Assembly: GCF_003952165.1 (NCBI RefSeq)
Contig: NZ_RXFT01000002.1
Location: 248,001 to 312,000, forward strand
DNA from: Variovorax guangxiensis
Lineage (GTDB): Bacteria; Pseudomonadota; Gammaproteobacteria; Burkholderiales; Burkholderiaceae_C
Length of the DNA: 64,000 nucleotides
Direction of reading: 5' to 3'
The notes beneath the pieces were generated by a model. That model ran no database searches, had not been told where the DNA came from, and saw only the letters and a list, made by a program, of their open reading frames with translations. Made by a program: the position numbers and the translations under genes. Shown piece after piece: positions 36,647 through 47,602 of this stretch (its first letter is position 1; each line of letters starts with the position of its first letter).

Positions 36647-36948
36647 CTGTCGGCGTCCGCCATCGCCTCGGCGTGGCTTCGCGCGCCGTGGCTGCCATCG
36701 CCGGCGGCTACGGCGTCGCGGCGCTGTCTTCCGTCGTGCTCGCGCTGAGCCTGCCCGCCATCTTCGGCATGGCCCGCAGCGAGGCCACGATGACCGGCCT
36801 GCTCGCTTCCTTTGCCGTCTTCGCGTTCGCGGTGATGTGGGTCTTCGCGGCGCGTACGGCATCGCGTGCGTGGTCGGGCCTCGCCGCTGCCGCGGCCGTG
36901 CTGGGCCTGCTCGCGTGGCTCATGCATGCCACCGGAGGCGCCGCGTGA
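36643..36948 (+). CDS. DUF3649 membrane protein
   Basis: 101 residues with three hydrophobic helices and the pattern RLGVASRAVAAIAGGYGVAALSSVVLALSLP, typical of DUF3649 proteins that precede PepSY transporters in siderophore loci. The GTG start is weakly supported but no other start fits. It overlaps the PepSY gene by 4 bases (GTGA). Function unknown; inner membrane. Confidence 0.78.
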   Translation: MTVGVRHRLGVASRAVAAIAGGYGVAALSSVVLALSLPAIFGMARSEATMTGLLASFAVFAFAVMWVFAARTASRAWSGLAAAAAVLGLLAWLMHATGGAA

Positions 36949-38621
36949 AGGAGGGCTTCCGTCAGTCGATGGCATGGCTTCACACCTGGTCGGGCCTGCT
37001 GGTCGGCTGGGTGCTGTTCATGGTGTTCGCGGCCGGCACGGCCTCGTATTTCAAGGACGAGATCACCTTCTGGATGAAGCCCGAGTTGCATGCGGTCGCC
37101 CAGTCCCCGGTGCCACCGCTGCAGGCGGCCGAGGGCGCGGTGGCCTATCTGCAGAAGCACGGTGTCGGCAGCCCGCGCTGGTTCATCAACCTGCCGACCG
37201 AGCGCCAGCCGTTGACCGACGTGCTGTTTCTCGCCACGCCCGCCTCGACTGCCGCCCCCGGTGACAAGCCGCGCCGCCGCTTCGACCGTGTCTCGCTCGA
37301 CCCCGCCACCGGCGAGGCGCTCACCGCCGCTCGCGCCACGCGCGGCGGCGAGTTCTTCTACCGCCTGCATTTCGACCTGCACTACATGCCCGCGCTGTGG
37401 GCGCGATGGATCGTCGGCTTCTGCGCGATGTTCATGCTGGTGGCGATCTTCAGCGGCATCGTCACGCACAAGCGCATCTTCAAGGACTTCTTCACCTTCC
37501 GCCCGAGGAAGGGCCAGCGCTCCTGGCTCGACGCGCACAACGTGACGGCGGTGCTCGCGCTGCCCTACCACCTGATGATCACGTACACGGGCCTGGTCAC
37601 GCTGATGTTCATGTACATGCCCTGGGCGCCGCAGGCGGCCTACAAGGATCGCGGCGGCGAGCAGGCCTTCTTCTCCGAGGTCTTTCCCGGCGGCGGCCGC
37701 GACCAGGTCAAGGCCTCGGGCAACAGGGTCCCGCTCGCGCCCATCGCGCCGATGATGGCGCAGGCCTCCGCGCACTGGAACGGCGCTCCCGTCGGTCGCG
37801 TCACCGTGCACCAGCCCAACGACGCCAACGCGGTCGTCGCACTCACCCGCGCCGAGGGGCCGCAGCTCTCCTACGACAAGCCATCGATGCTTTTCAACGG
37901 CACCACTGGCGCGCTGATCGGCGCCTACGGCGACGTGCCCAAGCCCGCGGCCGAAACGCGCGGCGTGCTCTATGGCCTGCACATCGCGCGCTTCGGTGAT
38001 CCGCTGCTGCGCGCGCTTTTCTTCCTCTCGGGGCTCGCGGGCTGCCTGATGGTGGCGACGGGGCTCCTGCTGTGGGCCGTGAAGGAGCGCCAGAAGTTCG
38101 CGAAGACGCTCAAGCAGGGTGGGCGCGTGAGCATCGGGCTGCGGCTGGTCGACGGCCTGAATCTCGGCGCCATCGCCGGCCTGCCCGTCGCGATGGCCGC
38201 CTTCTTCTGGGCCAACCGCCTGTTGCCGGTGGGCATGGCCGAGCGCGGCGAGGCGGAGATCCGCTGGTTCTTCATCGTCTGGGGCGCGGCCGCAGTGCTC
38301 GGCCTGCTGCGGCCCACGCTGCGCATGTGGCAGGCACAGCTCGCGGCTGGCGCGTTGCTCTTTGTGCTGCTGCCGGTGCTCAATGCGTTCACCGGCCCTG
38401 CACCGCTGACCGTCAGCCTGCGCGCCGGACCGAGCGCGGTGGCGGGCTTCGACCTCGTCGCGATCGCGCTGGGCCTGGGGCTCGCGGGCGCGGTGTGGAT
38501 CGTCGAGCGCAAGCGGCGCAAGTCGATGGCTGCAAGGCAGCAGGCAGAGAAGAAACTGCCGCCATCGCCACAACAGCCGCAGCAGTCGTCGACGCTCGCC
38601 CCGTCGGGCCAGGGTTCGTGA
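36945..38621 (+). CDS. PepSY-associated transmembrane protein (PiuB-like)
   Basis: 558 residues with PepSY-type helices: an N-terminal 'WLHTWSGLLVGWVLFMVFAAGTASYFKDE', a periplasmic PepSY region, and later 'GLHIARFGDPLLRALFFLSGLAGCLMVATGLLLW'. Family members act in the inner membrane in uptake or reduction of iron-siderophores. GTG at 36945 is preceded by GGAGG and overlaps the DUF3649 stop. C-terminal tail is Lys/Gln/Pro rich. Regulated, I infer, by the Fur box upstream. Confidence 0.85.
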   Translation: MKEGFRQSMAWLHTWSGLLVGWVLFMVFAAGTASYFKDEITFWMKPELHAVAQSPVPPLQAAEGAVAYLQKHGVGSPRWFINLPTERQPLTDVLFLATPASTAAPGDKPRRRFDRVSLDPATGEALTAARATRGGEFFYRLHFDLHYMPALWARWIVGFCAMFMLVAIFSGIVTHKRIFKDFFTFRPRKGQRSWLDAHNVTAVLALPYHLMITYTGLVTLMFMYMPWAPQAAYKDRGGEQAFFSEVFPGGGRDQVKASGNRVPLAPIAPMMAQASAHWNGAPVGRVTVHQPNDANAVVALTRAEGPQLSYDKPSMLFNGTTGALIGAYGDVPKPAAETRGVLYGLHIARFGDPLLRALFFLSGLAGCLMVATGLLLWAVKERQKFAKTLKQGGRVSIGLRLVDGLNLGAIAGLPVAMAAFFWANRLLPVGMAERGEAEIRWFFIVWGAAAVLGLLRPTLRMWQAQLAAGALLFVLLPVLNAFTGPAPLTVSLRAGPSAVAGFDLVAIALGLGLAGAVWIVERKRRKSMAARQQAEKKLPPSPQQPQQSSTLAPSGQGS

Positions 38622-39001
38622 CGGTGATGGATTCGTCCCTCCTCTCCCTCGTGTTCGCCGCATCACTCGCGGGCTTCTGCGCGCTGAGCCTCGCGATGGA
38701 CCGCCACAGCGAGGACGTCTATGGGCGAGGCAGCACGCCGGGCCCGTGGCGACGCTGGCTGCAGCTCGGCGGAGCGCTGCTGCTGTGCCTGTCGCTGGGC
38801 GCCAGCCTGCGCGCGGCGGGCAGCGCGATCGGCTGGGTGCTCTGGCTGGGTGCGCTCACGGCGGCTGCGTGGTCGACCGTGGGGCTGCTCAGCTATGCGC
38901 CGCGCCGCTTTCACTGGATCGCGTTCGCGGCCACGGCCGTCGCGCTGTGCAGCCTGCTGGCGAGCCTCTTGCCGCCGTCGTCCGCGCCGCTCACGCCGTG
39001 A
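38618..39001 (+). CDS. DUF3325 membrane protein
   Basis: 127 residues with three to four hydrophobic helices; the opening DSSLLSLVFAASLAGFCALSLAMDRHSEDVYGR is typical of DUF3325. Start at GTG 38618 overlaps the PepSY stop; an ATG at 38627 is equally possible. It completes the DUF3649-PepSY-DUF3325 trio, a recurrent iron-acquisition module whose mechanism is not defined. No TonB receptor is nearby. Confidence 0.78.
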   Translation: MTVMDSSLLSLVFAASLAGFCALSLAMDRHSEDVYGRGSTPGPWRRWLQLGGALLLCLSLGASLRAAGSAIGWVLWLGALTAAAWSTVGLLSYAPRRFHWIAFAATAVALCSLLASLLPPSSAPLTP

Positions 39002-39048
39002 CGGAGGCGGTGGGCAGCGCCTGCCCGCTCATCGCGCCTTCCGCCGCC

Positions 39049-39071
39049 TAAACATAAAGCCGCGCGGCTTC
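39049..39071 (-). terminator. Candidate terminator after aldo/keto reductase gene
   Basis: On the minus strand AAGCC-GCGC-GGCTT is followed by TTATGTTTA. It begins at the reductase stop codon. The stem is only 5 bp, so support is moderate. It also separates the convergent DUF3325 gene. Confidence 0.4.
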
Positions 39072-40137
39072 ATGCGGGCCGCCGCACCGAGCTGCCGCCC
39101 GAGAGCACACCCTGCGTCATCGGCAGCGCCATGAAGTCGTGCGGGAAGCCCATCGACACGGCGCTGGCCGCTTCCAGGCGCTGCAGCGCATCGGCGTCGA
39201 GCTGAACCTCGAGCGCGCCGAGGTTGTCCTCGAACTGCGCGAAGGTGCGCGCGCCGATGATCGGCATCACCGTCGGCGCGCGGCGCTGCAGCAGCCACGC
39301 CAGCGCGATCTGCGCGCTCGAGCGGCCCTGCTCCTTCGCGACCTGCCCCACCGCTTCGGCGATCTCCAGCGAGCGGGCGCTGAGCGCGCCGTTGCCCACG
39401 GCCACGTCCTTGCGCGAACCCTTCACGCCCGAGGCCGGGGCGTTGCGATGGTCGAGGTCGGCGCGCGTGTACTTGCCCGAGAGCACGCCGCTGCCCAGCG
39501 GCGACCACGCCAGCACGCCCAGGCCGAGTTCCTGCGCCATCGGCAGCAGCTCGCGCTCAACCGTGCGCTCGATCAGGCTGTACTCGATCTGCAGCGCGAC
39601 CAGCGGCGCCCAGCCGCGCAGCTCGGCCAGCGTCTGCATGCGCGCGATCTGCCAGGCCGGCGTGTCGGAGATGCCCGCGTACAGCACCTTGCCCGAGCGC
39701 ACGAGGTCGTCGAAGGCGCGCATCACTTCCTCGAAGGGCGTGAGCCCGTCCCAGATGTGCAGGTACAGCAGGTCGATGTAGTCGGTGCCCAGCCGCTTCA
39801 GGCTGGCCTCCACCGAACGGACCATGTTGCGGCGGTGGTTGCCGCCCGCGTTCGGGTTGCCCGGCTGCATGTTCAGCGAGTACTTGGTGGCCACCACCAC
39901 CGATTCGCGCCTGTCGGCGATGAACTGCCCCAGCAGCCGCTCCGAACTGCCGTCGGTATAGAAGTTGGCGGTGTCGATGAAGTTGCCGCCGCGCTCCACG
40001 TAGAGGTCGAACATGCGGCGCGACTCGCCCGCGTCGGCGCCCCAGCCCCATTCCTGGCCGAAGGTCATGGTGCCCAGCGACATGGGGCTGACGCGCAGGC
40101 CCGAGCGGCCGAGGGTGATGTAGTCGTCCAGCTTCAT
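39070..40137 (-). CDS. Aldo/keto reductase
   Basis: 355 residues of the AKR superfamily. The catalytic set can be placed: Asp in 'GNFIDTANFY', Tyr in the same motif, Lys in 'VVATKYSL' and His in 'LLYLHIWD'. The C-terminal 'MPIIGARTFAQFEDNLGALEVQL' binds NADPH. Closest in type to the YcsN/oxidoreductase-like branch; substrate unknown. Divergent from a LysR gene 122 bases away, which probably controls it. Confidence 0.88.
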   Translation of the reverse strand: MKLDDYITLGRSGLRVSPMSLGTMTFGQEWGWGADAGESRRMFDLYVERGGNFIDTANFYTDGSSERLLGQFIADRRESVVVATKYSLNMQPGNPNAGGNHRRNMVRSVEASLKRLGTDYIDLLYLHIWDGLTPFEEVMRAFDDLVRSGKVLYAGISDTPAWQIARMQTLAELRGWAPLVALQIEYSLIERTVERELLPMAQELGLGVLAWSPLGSGVLSGKYTRADLDHRNAPASGVKGSRKDVAVGNGALSARSLEIAEAVGQVAKEQGRSSAQIALAWLLQRRAPTVMPIIGARTFAQFEDNLGALEVQLDADALQRLEAASAVSMGFPHDFMALPMTQGVLSGGSSVRRPA

Positions 40138-40258
40138 GATGCAGATTCCTTTCGTGCTTGCGTTGCGAGGTTGAAGCGGCGACGCGAGGGCCGCATCGCC
40201 ATGACCTGGAAGGTATTTGCGCGATTGCTTTGGAAAAAGCCTGTTGGAGCGAATGCTT

Positions 40259-40277
40259 TATGAAGTCAGTCTTCATA
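40259..40277 (+). promoter_or_regulatory. Perfect inverted repeat, candidate LysR operator
   Basis: TATGAAG-TCAGT-CTTCATA, 7-bp perfect arms with a 5-base spacer. It overlaps the upstream-most ATG of the LysR gene in the divergent LysR/aldo-keto-reductase region. Position and symmetry suggest a regulator-binding site for autoregulation and control of the reductase. Confidence 0.5.
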
Positions 40278-41261
40278 ATGGCCGCCATGTCGCCCGACCT
40301 GCTCCCCGCTATCGCCGCCTTCGCCCGCGTGGCGCACCACGCCAGCTTCACACGCGCCGCGCAGGAGCTGGGCCTGTCGCCATCGGCCCTTTCGCAGACC
40401 GTGCGCACGCTCGAACAGAAGCTCGGCGTGCGCCTGCTCGACCGCACCACGCGCCGCGTCGGCGTGACTGAACTGGGCCAACAGTTCCTCGCGGGTGCGC
40501 AGCAGGGCCTGGCCGCGCTCGCGCAGGCGGTCGAAGGCATCGACGAGGCGCGCGACAGGCCTGCCGGCCTGCTGCGCCTGAACGTCTCGCGCGTGGCGGC
40601 CGAGCTGCTCTTCTTTCCGCACTTCGGCGCCTTCGCCGATGCCTACCCGGACATCACGCTCGAGTTCGTCTGCAACAACCGCATGGTCGACTTGGTGGAA
40701 GGCGGCTTCGACGCCGGCATCCGCCTGGGCGAAAGCCTGGCGCAGGATGTGGTGGCCGTGCCGGTCGGCGGGCCGCTGCGCATGGTGACGTACGCGGCGC
40801 CCAGCTACCTGAAGGGGCGCAAGCCACCGCGCACGCCCGAGGACCTGCGCGAGCACCGCTGCCTGAACTACCGCCTCACCACGGGTGGCCTCTATCGCTG
40901 GGAGTACGCGCAGGACGATCGCGTGCTCGACGTGGAGCTCGCAGGCCCGCTCGTCAGCAACGACGCAGACCTGCTGCTCGCGGCCGCGCGCTCGGGCGCG
41001 GGCATTGCCACATCGTTCGAAGGCGCGGTGCGCGAAGACTTCGCCAGCGGCCGTCTCGTGCCGCTGCTCGAACCATGGTGGCCGACCTTTCCGGGCTTCT
41101 ATCTCTACTACCCGAGCCGCGCGCAGATGCCGCGCAAGCTGCGGGTGTTCATCGACTTCCTGCAGGCGCGGCACGCGCCGCCGCCGGTGTCGCAGCGGGC
41201 GGTCAAGCCCGCATCAGCGCCTCGATCTCGTCCGCCTTCACCGGCACGCCGCGCGAAATGA
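40260..41261 (+). CDS. LysR-family transcriptional regulator
   Basis: About 333 residues: winged helix-turn-helix (FARVAHHASFTRAAQELGLSPSALSQTVRTLEQKLGVRLLDRTTRRVGVTE region near the N-terminus) and a substrate-binding domain. Start at 40260 has GGAG 10 bases upstream; ATG at 40278 or 40287 are alternatives that would leave the inverted repeat upstream of the gene. Its 3' end overlaps pepP convergently by 59 bases and adds a Pro/Arg/Lys-rich tail. Likely regulates the divergent aldo/keto reductase. Confidence 0.85.
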   Translation: MKSVFIMAAMSPDLLPAIAAFARVAHHASFTRAAQELGLSPSALSQTVRTLEQKLGVRLLDRTTRRVGVTELGQQFLAGAQQGLAALAQAVEGIDEARDRPAGLLRLNVSRVAAELLFFPHFGAFADAYPDITLEFVCNNRMVDLVEGGFDAGIRLGESLAQDVVAVPVGGPLRMVTYAAPSYLKGRKPPRTPEDLREHRCLNYRLTTGGLYRWEYAQDDRVLDVELAGPLVSNDADLLLAAARSGAGIATSFEGAVREDFASGRLVPLLEPWWPTFPGFYLYYPSRAQMPRKLRVFIDFLQARHAPPPVSQRAVKPASAPRSRPPSPARRAK

Positions 41262-42603
41262 GTTCGCAGCCGGTGGCGGTGACGATCGCGTCGTCCTCGA
41301 TGCGGATGCCGATGTTGTGGAACTGCTCCGGCACGCCCTCGGCGGGGCGCACGTAGATGCCGGGCTCCAGCGTGAGCACCATGCCGGGGTGCAGGATGCG
41401 GCTGGGGCGGTTCTTGATGACTTCGTTCGACAGCGGGTCCTTGCGCTCGCTCACCTCGCCCACCTGCGTGGGCTCGACATAACTGCCGCAGTCGTGCACG
41501 TCCATGCCGAGCCAGTGGCCGGTGCGGTGCATGTAGAACTGGAAGTAGGCGCGCTTGTCGATCACGTCGTCGACGCTGCCGACCCTGTTGGCATCGAGCA
41601 GGCCGAAGTCGAGCATGCCCTGCGCGAGCACCCGCACCGCGGCGTCGTGCGGATCGTTGAAGCGGTTGCCGGCCCTGGTGGCGGCAGCCGCCGCGTCCTG
41701 GCTGGCCAGCACCAGGTCGTACAGCGCGCGCTGCGGGCCGCTGAACTTGCCGTCGGCCGGGAAGGTGCGGGTGATGTCGCTGGCGTAGCCGTCGAGCTCG
41801 CAGCCGGCGTCGATCAGCACCAGCTCGCCCTTGCGCACGGGTGCGGCGTCGGCGCGGTAGTGCAGCACGCAGGCGTTGGCGCCGGCCGCGACGATGGAGT
41901 AGTACGCCGGGTATTGCGAGCCGCCGAGGCGGAATTCATGCAGCAGCTCGGCGTCGAGGTGGTACTCGCGCGCATCCTTGCCCTCGCGCAGCATGCGGGC
42001 CGACAGCTGCATCGCACGCACGTGCGCGCGGGCGCTGATCTGCGCAGCGCGGCGCATGATGTCCTGCTCGTGCGCGTCCTTGACCAGCCGCATCTCGTCG
42101 AGCGGGCCGCACAGGTCGCGCTGCTCGTCGGGGCACAGCGCGCCATAACGCACGCGCGCGCGTACCGACTGCAGCCAGCCGTCGACGCGGCTTTCCAGGC
42201 CCTTGTGGATGGCGAAGGGAAACCACACGGTGGCGCGGTTCTCCAGCAGCTTGGGCAGCTTCGCGTCGAGCTCGGTGACGGGGAAGGCCTCGTCGACGCC
42301 GAGCACCGCGGGCGCCGCGTCGGGCCCCAGGCGGTAGCCGTCCCAGATCTCGCGCTCGATGTCCTTGGGCGCGCAGAAGAGCGTGGCGCGGCCGTCGCCC
42401 GCCAGCACCAGCCAGGCGTTGGGCTCGGTGAAGCCGGTCAGGTAATAGAAGTAGCTGTCGTGGCGGTAGAGGAAGTCGGTGTCGCGGTTGCGCGGCCGCT
42501 CGGGCGCGGTCGGGATGATGGCGATGCCGTCCTTGCCGAGTTGCGAGGCGAGGCGCGCGCGGCGCTCGGCGTAGATCGTGGTGGCGATGTCTGCTGCGGT
42601 CAT
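41203..42603 (-). CDS. pepP: Xaa-Pro aminopeptidase PepP
   Basis: 466 residues: N-terminal AMP_N domain and a pita-bread M24 domain. Metal ligands are visible in 'LIDAGCELDGYASDITRTF' (two Asp), 'MHRTGHWLGMDVHD' (His), 'LEPGIYV' and 'GIRIEDD' (Glu). It removes N-terminal residues preceding proline in the cytoplasm. ATG overlaps the stop of murU upstream by 4 bases. 3' end overlaps the convergent LysR gene. Confidence 0.93.
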   Translation of the reverse strand: MTAADIATTIYAERRARLASQLGKDGIAIIPTAPERPRNRDTDFLYRHDSYFYYLTGFTEPNAWLVLAGDGRATLFCAPKDIEREIWDGYRLGPDAAPAVLGVDEAFPVTELDAKLPKLLENRATVWFPFAIHKGLESRVDGWLQSVRARVRYGALCPDEQRDLCGPLDEMRLVKDAHEQDIMRRAAQISARAHVRAMQLSARMLREGKDAREYHLDAELLHEFRLGGSQYPAYYSIVAAGANACVLHYRADAAPVRKGELVLIDAGCELDGYASDITRTFPADGKFSGPQRALYDLVLASQDAAAAATRAGNRFNDPHDAAVRVLAQGMLDFGLLDANRVGSVDDVIDKRAYFQFYMHRTGHWLGMDVHDCGSYVEPTQVGEVSERKDPLSNEVIKNRPSRILHPGMVLTLEPGIYVRPAEGVPEQFHNIGIRIEDDAIVTATGCELISRGVPVKADEIEALMRA

Positions 42604-43337
42604 CTTGTTGGCGTGTTCAGTTGGGCGAGCCGTTCGGGGGTTCCCACGTCGGTCCAGGGGCCGGTGTAGAGCTCGGCGCTCACGAGTTCATTGTCCATCG
42701 CGGCGCGCAGGATCGGCGCCAATGGGGCTTTGCGGCCGGCCGGGTTGCCGCTCGGGATGTCGCAGTAGGGCGGCGCGAAGAGTGCGGCGCGGTACAGGCC
42801 GATGGTCGAGAAGGTGTACTTCTCGGCGGCGGTGTTGAGCGCGAGGCCCTCCGGCGAGAGGCCGAAATCGCCCTTCGGGTTGTGCGCGGGGTTTGGCACC
42901 AGCCAGAGATGCGCGAGCCTGCCGCTGGCGACGAAACGCTCGACCGAGGCCTGCGTGAAGGCGAATCCGGGCGCGAACACGTCGCCGGCCGCGACCCAGA
43001 ACACGTCGCCCAGCAGGGGCAGCGCGCGCACGATGCCGCCGGCCGTCTCCAGGGCGCCGCCGAAGTCACGGCCCTCGTCGGAGTATGAAATCGATAGCGC
43101 GGAATGCCCGTCCAGCAAAGGCTTTGCGCCGAACCGGTCCGAAATCTGCTTGCCCAGCCAGTCGGTATTGACGACCAGCTCGGCGAAGCCGCCGGCGGCC
43201 AGCGCCTCCATCGGCCATTGCATCAGGGGCCTGCCACGCACCTCCAGCAGGGGCTTGGGGCAGGAGTCGGTCAGCGGCCGCATGCGCTCGCCGCGCCCGG
43301 CGGCCAGGATCATGGCGCGCACCGCGTTGCCGCTCAC
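42600..43337 (-). CDS. murU: MurU-like nucleotidyltransferase (MurNAc-1-phosphate uridylyltransferase)
   Basis: About 245 residues. The opening MILAAGRGERMRPLT with 'KPLLEVRGRPLM' is the signature of sugar-1-phosphate nucleotidyltransferases; 'AAGDVFAPGF' and 'TGPWTDVGTPERL' fit the MurU branch. MurU makes UDP-MurNAc from MurNAc-1-P after AmgK acts (amgK is at 8302-9402). GTG at 43337 overlaps the speD stop (GTGA); an ATG at 43313 would give 237 residues. Also overlaps pepP, so the three genes form one unit. Substrate by similarity. Confidence 0.8.
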   Translation of the reverse strand: MSGNAVRAMILAAGRGERMRPLTDSCPKPLLEVRGRPLMQWPMEALAAGGFAELVVNTDWLGKQISDRFGAKPLLDGHSALSISYSDEGRDFGGALETAGGIVRALPLLGDVFWVAAGDVFAPGFAFTQASVERFVASGRLAHLWLVPNPAHNPKGDFGLSPEGLALNTAAEKYTFSTIGLYRAALFAPPYCDIPSGNPAGRKAPLAPILRAAMDNELVSAELYTGPWTDVGTPERLAQLNTPTR

Positions 43338-43714
43338 GCCGCGACCCGTCCGCGCTGCAGTTCGTTGCGCTCGCTGTGCCGGGGCTGGAACAGCGACACC
43401 AGGCACTCCATCAGCGCATGCGCCTTGGCCGAGTGGTCGCCGCTGAAGTTGCAGACGTACACATCCAGCGTCACGCCGCGCTGCTCGGGCCAGGTGTGGA
43501 TGCACAGGTGCGATTCGGCCAGCAGCACCGTGGCCGTGACGCCGCCCGGCCCTTGCGGCGTGGCCGGGAAGCCGTGGATCAGCTTGCCCACCGCCTGCAG
43601 CCCGGCGGCCGCCACCGCCTTGAGGCAGACGGCCCCCAGCGCGTCGCGGTCGGTGAGCCACTGGGGGCCGCATTGGCAGTCGTGGAGGTCGGCGGTGAGG
43701 TGCAGCCCGTGCAT
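43334..43714 (-). CDS. speD: S-adenosylmethionine decarboxylase proenzyme, prokaryotic class
   Basis: 126 residues, the short single-domain bacterial type. The self-cleavage/pyruvoyl serine is Ser68 in LLAESHLCIHTWPE; the general-acid Cys88 in 'DVYVCNFSG' replaces the more common 'DVFTCG' sequence but keeps the Cys. The protein cleaves itself and decarboxylates AdoMet to give the aminopropyl donor for spermidine synthesis. First gene of a speD-murU-pepP unit; the spermidine synthase-like gene lies 21 kb away. Start ATG 43714; a TTG is 9 bases upstream. Confidence 0.85.
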   Translation of the reverse strand: MHGLHLTADLHDCQCGPQWLTDRDALGAVCLKAVAAAGLQAVGKLIHGFPATPQGPGGVTATVLLAESHLCIHTWPEQRGVTLDVYVCNFSGDHSAKAHALMECLVSLFQPRHSERNELQRGRVAA

Positions 43715-43800
43715 GGGTGGCAACTCTAGCAGTCCGCCTGACGCACAAGAACATCGGAAGGGTGTTCAGGCCGTATCGGGAGCGTCCGGGGCTCGCCCGG

Positions 43801-43806
43801 TAAAAT
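43801..43806 (+). promoter_or_regulatory. Candidate -10 element of the tkt promoter
   Basis: TAAAAT lies 53 bases before the tkt ATG in the divergent speD/tkt region, and is the best match to a sigma-70 -10 hexamer there, with a short GG extension upstream. No good -35 is seen, so support is low. Confidence 0.35.
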
Positions 43807-43858
43807 CGCGGGTTCTCCCCACCCCAACCCCTCTTTTCCCTCCGAAAGTCCACCGCAC

Positions 43859-45961
<2,103 letters not shown>

Positions 45962-45997
45962 ACACCGGCAGAGGCAGCGACCGATCGGCAAGTCACG

Positions 45998-46513
45998 ATG
46001 AAGATCTCGCTTAACGCACGCGACTCGCTCTACTGGTTCAGCGGGTTGCTTGTGCTTTTCGCAATCTTGATCGCAATGGCAGGCATCGGAAAGATGCCCC
46101 CCTCTCTCGAAAGGCTGGCGGTCCATGAGATCCAGCCCACCAAAGTGTTGCGGGAGTTCGTACACAACAAGAGAACCGGATACTCCACGGACATGCGCTA
46201 CATGCTCGCCGGTCTCGACGATCAAAAGAGAGAGATCACCTTCGGCTTTCCCAGCGAGCCGCAGGTACTGGAGCGACTGCAGAGGATTACCATGGACGCG
46301 ACAACGCCTACGCGCGTCAAGTTGTGGGTCGAGAAAAGCGATTTCGCCACGGTGATGCAGTTGCAACAGGGCGACAGGATGATCTGGTCGCTTGCAGAGG
46401 CCACGGCAGAAAGTTGGCAGTCCGCCAAAGATCGCTTCCTTCAATCGGGCCTGGTGTTGCTTGCCAGTGCCGCCCTCTTCCTGTTCGCGCGCAAGGTGCG
46501 GGTAGCAGAATAG
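45998..46513 (+). CDS. Two-helix membrane protein of unknown function
   Basis: 171 residues: hydrophobic helix near 12-32, a soluble middle with basic and acidic residues, and a second helix near 150-165. The topology suggests a periplasmic or cytoplasmic middle domain between two anchors. I do not recognise it. Base composition and codon choice are less GC-rich than the flanking tkt and gapA, which suggests recent arrival. It is followed 22 bases later by gapA. Confidence 0.7.
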   Translation: MKISLNARDSLYWFSGLLVLFAILIAMAGIGKMPPSLERLAVHEIQPTKVLREFVHNKRTGYSTDMRYMLAGLDDQKREITFGFPSEPQVLERLQRITMDATTPTRVKLWVEKSDFATVMQLQQGDRMIWSLAEATAESWQSAKDRFLQSGLVLLASAALFLFARKVRVAE

Positions 46514-46520
46514 TTTTTAA

Positions 46521-47537
<1,017 letters not shown>

Positions 47538-47555
47538 GACTTCACGGCCTCGACG

Positions 47556-47586
47556 AAAAACGCGCCCTCGGGCGCGTTTTTTATTT
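47556..47586 (+). terminator. Terminator after gapA
   Basis: ACGCGCCC-TC-GGGCGCGT forms a perfect stem with a 2-base centre and is followed by a run of T. It sits about 20 bases past the gapA stop and, with the A-run on its left, may act from both sides. Confidence 0.9.
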
Positions 47587-47602
47587 GGGCTCCTGCTCGC
47601 CG

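Noticed and set aside
40287..40289. ATG at 40287 as the only LysR start
   Set aside because: No ribosome site precedes it, while GGAG precedes 40260. It is kept as an alternative only.
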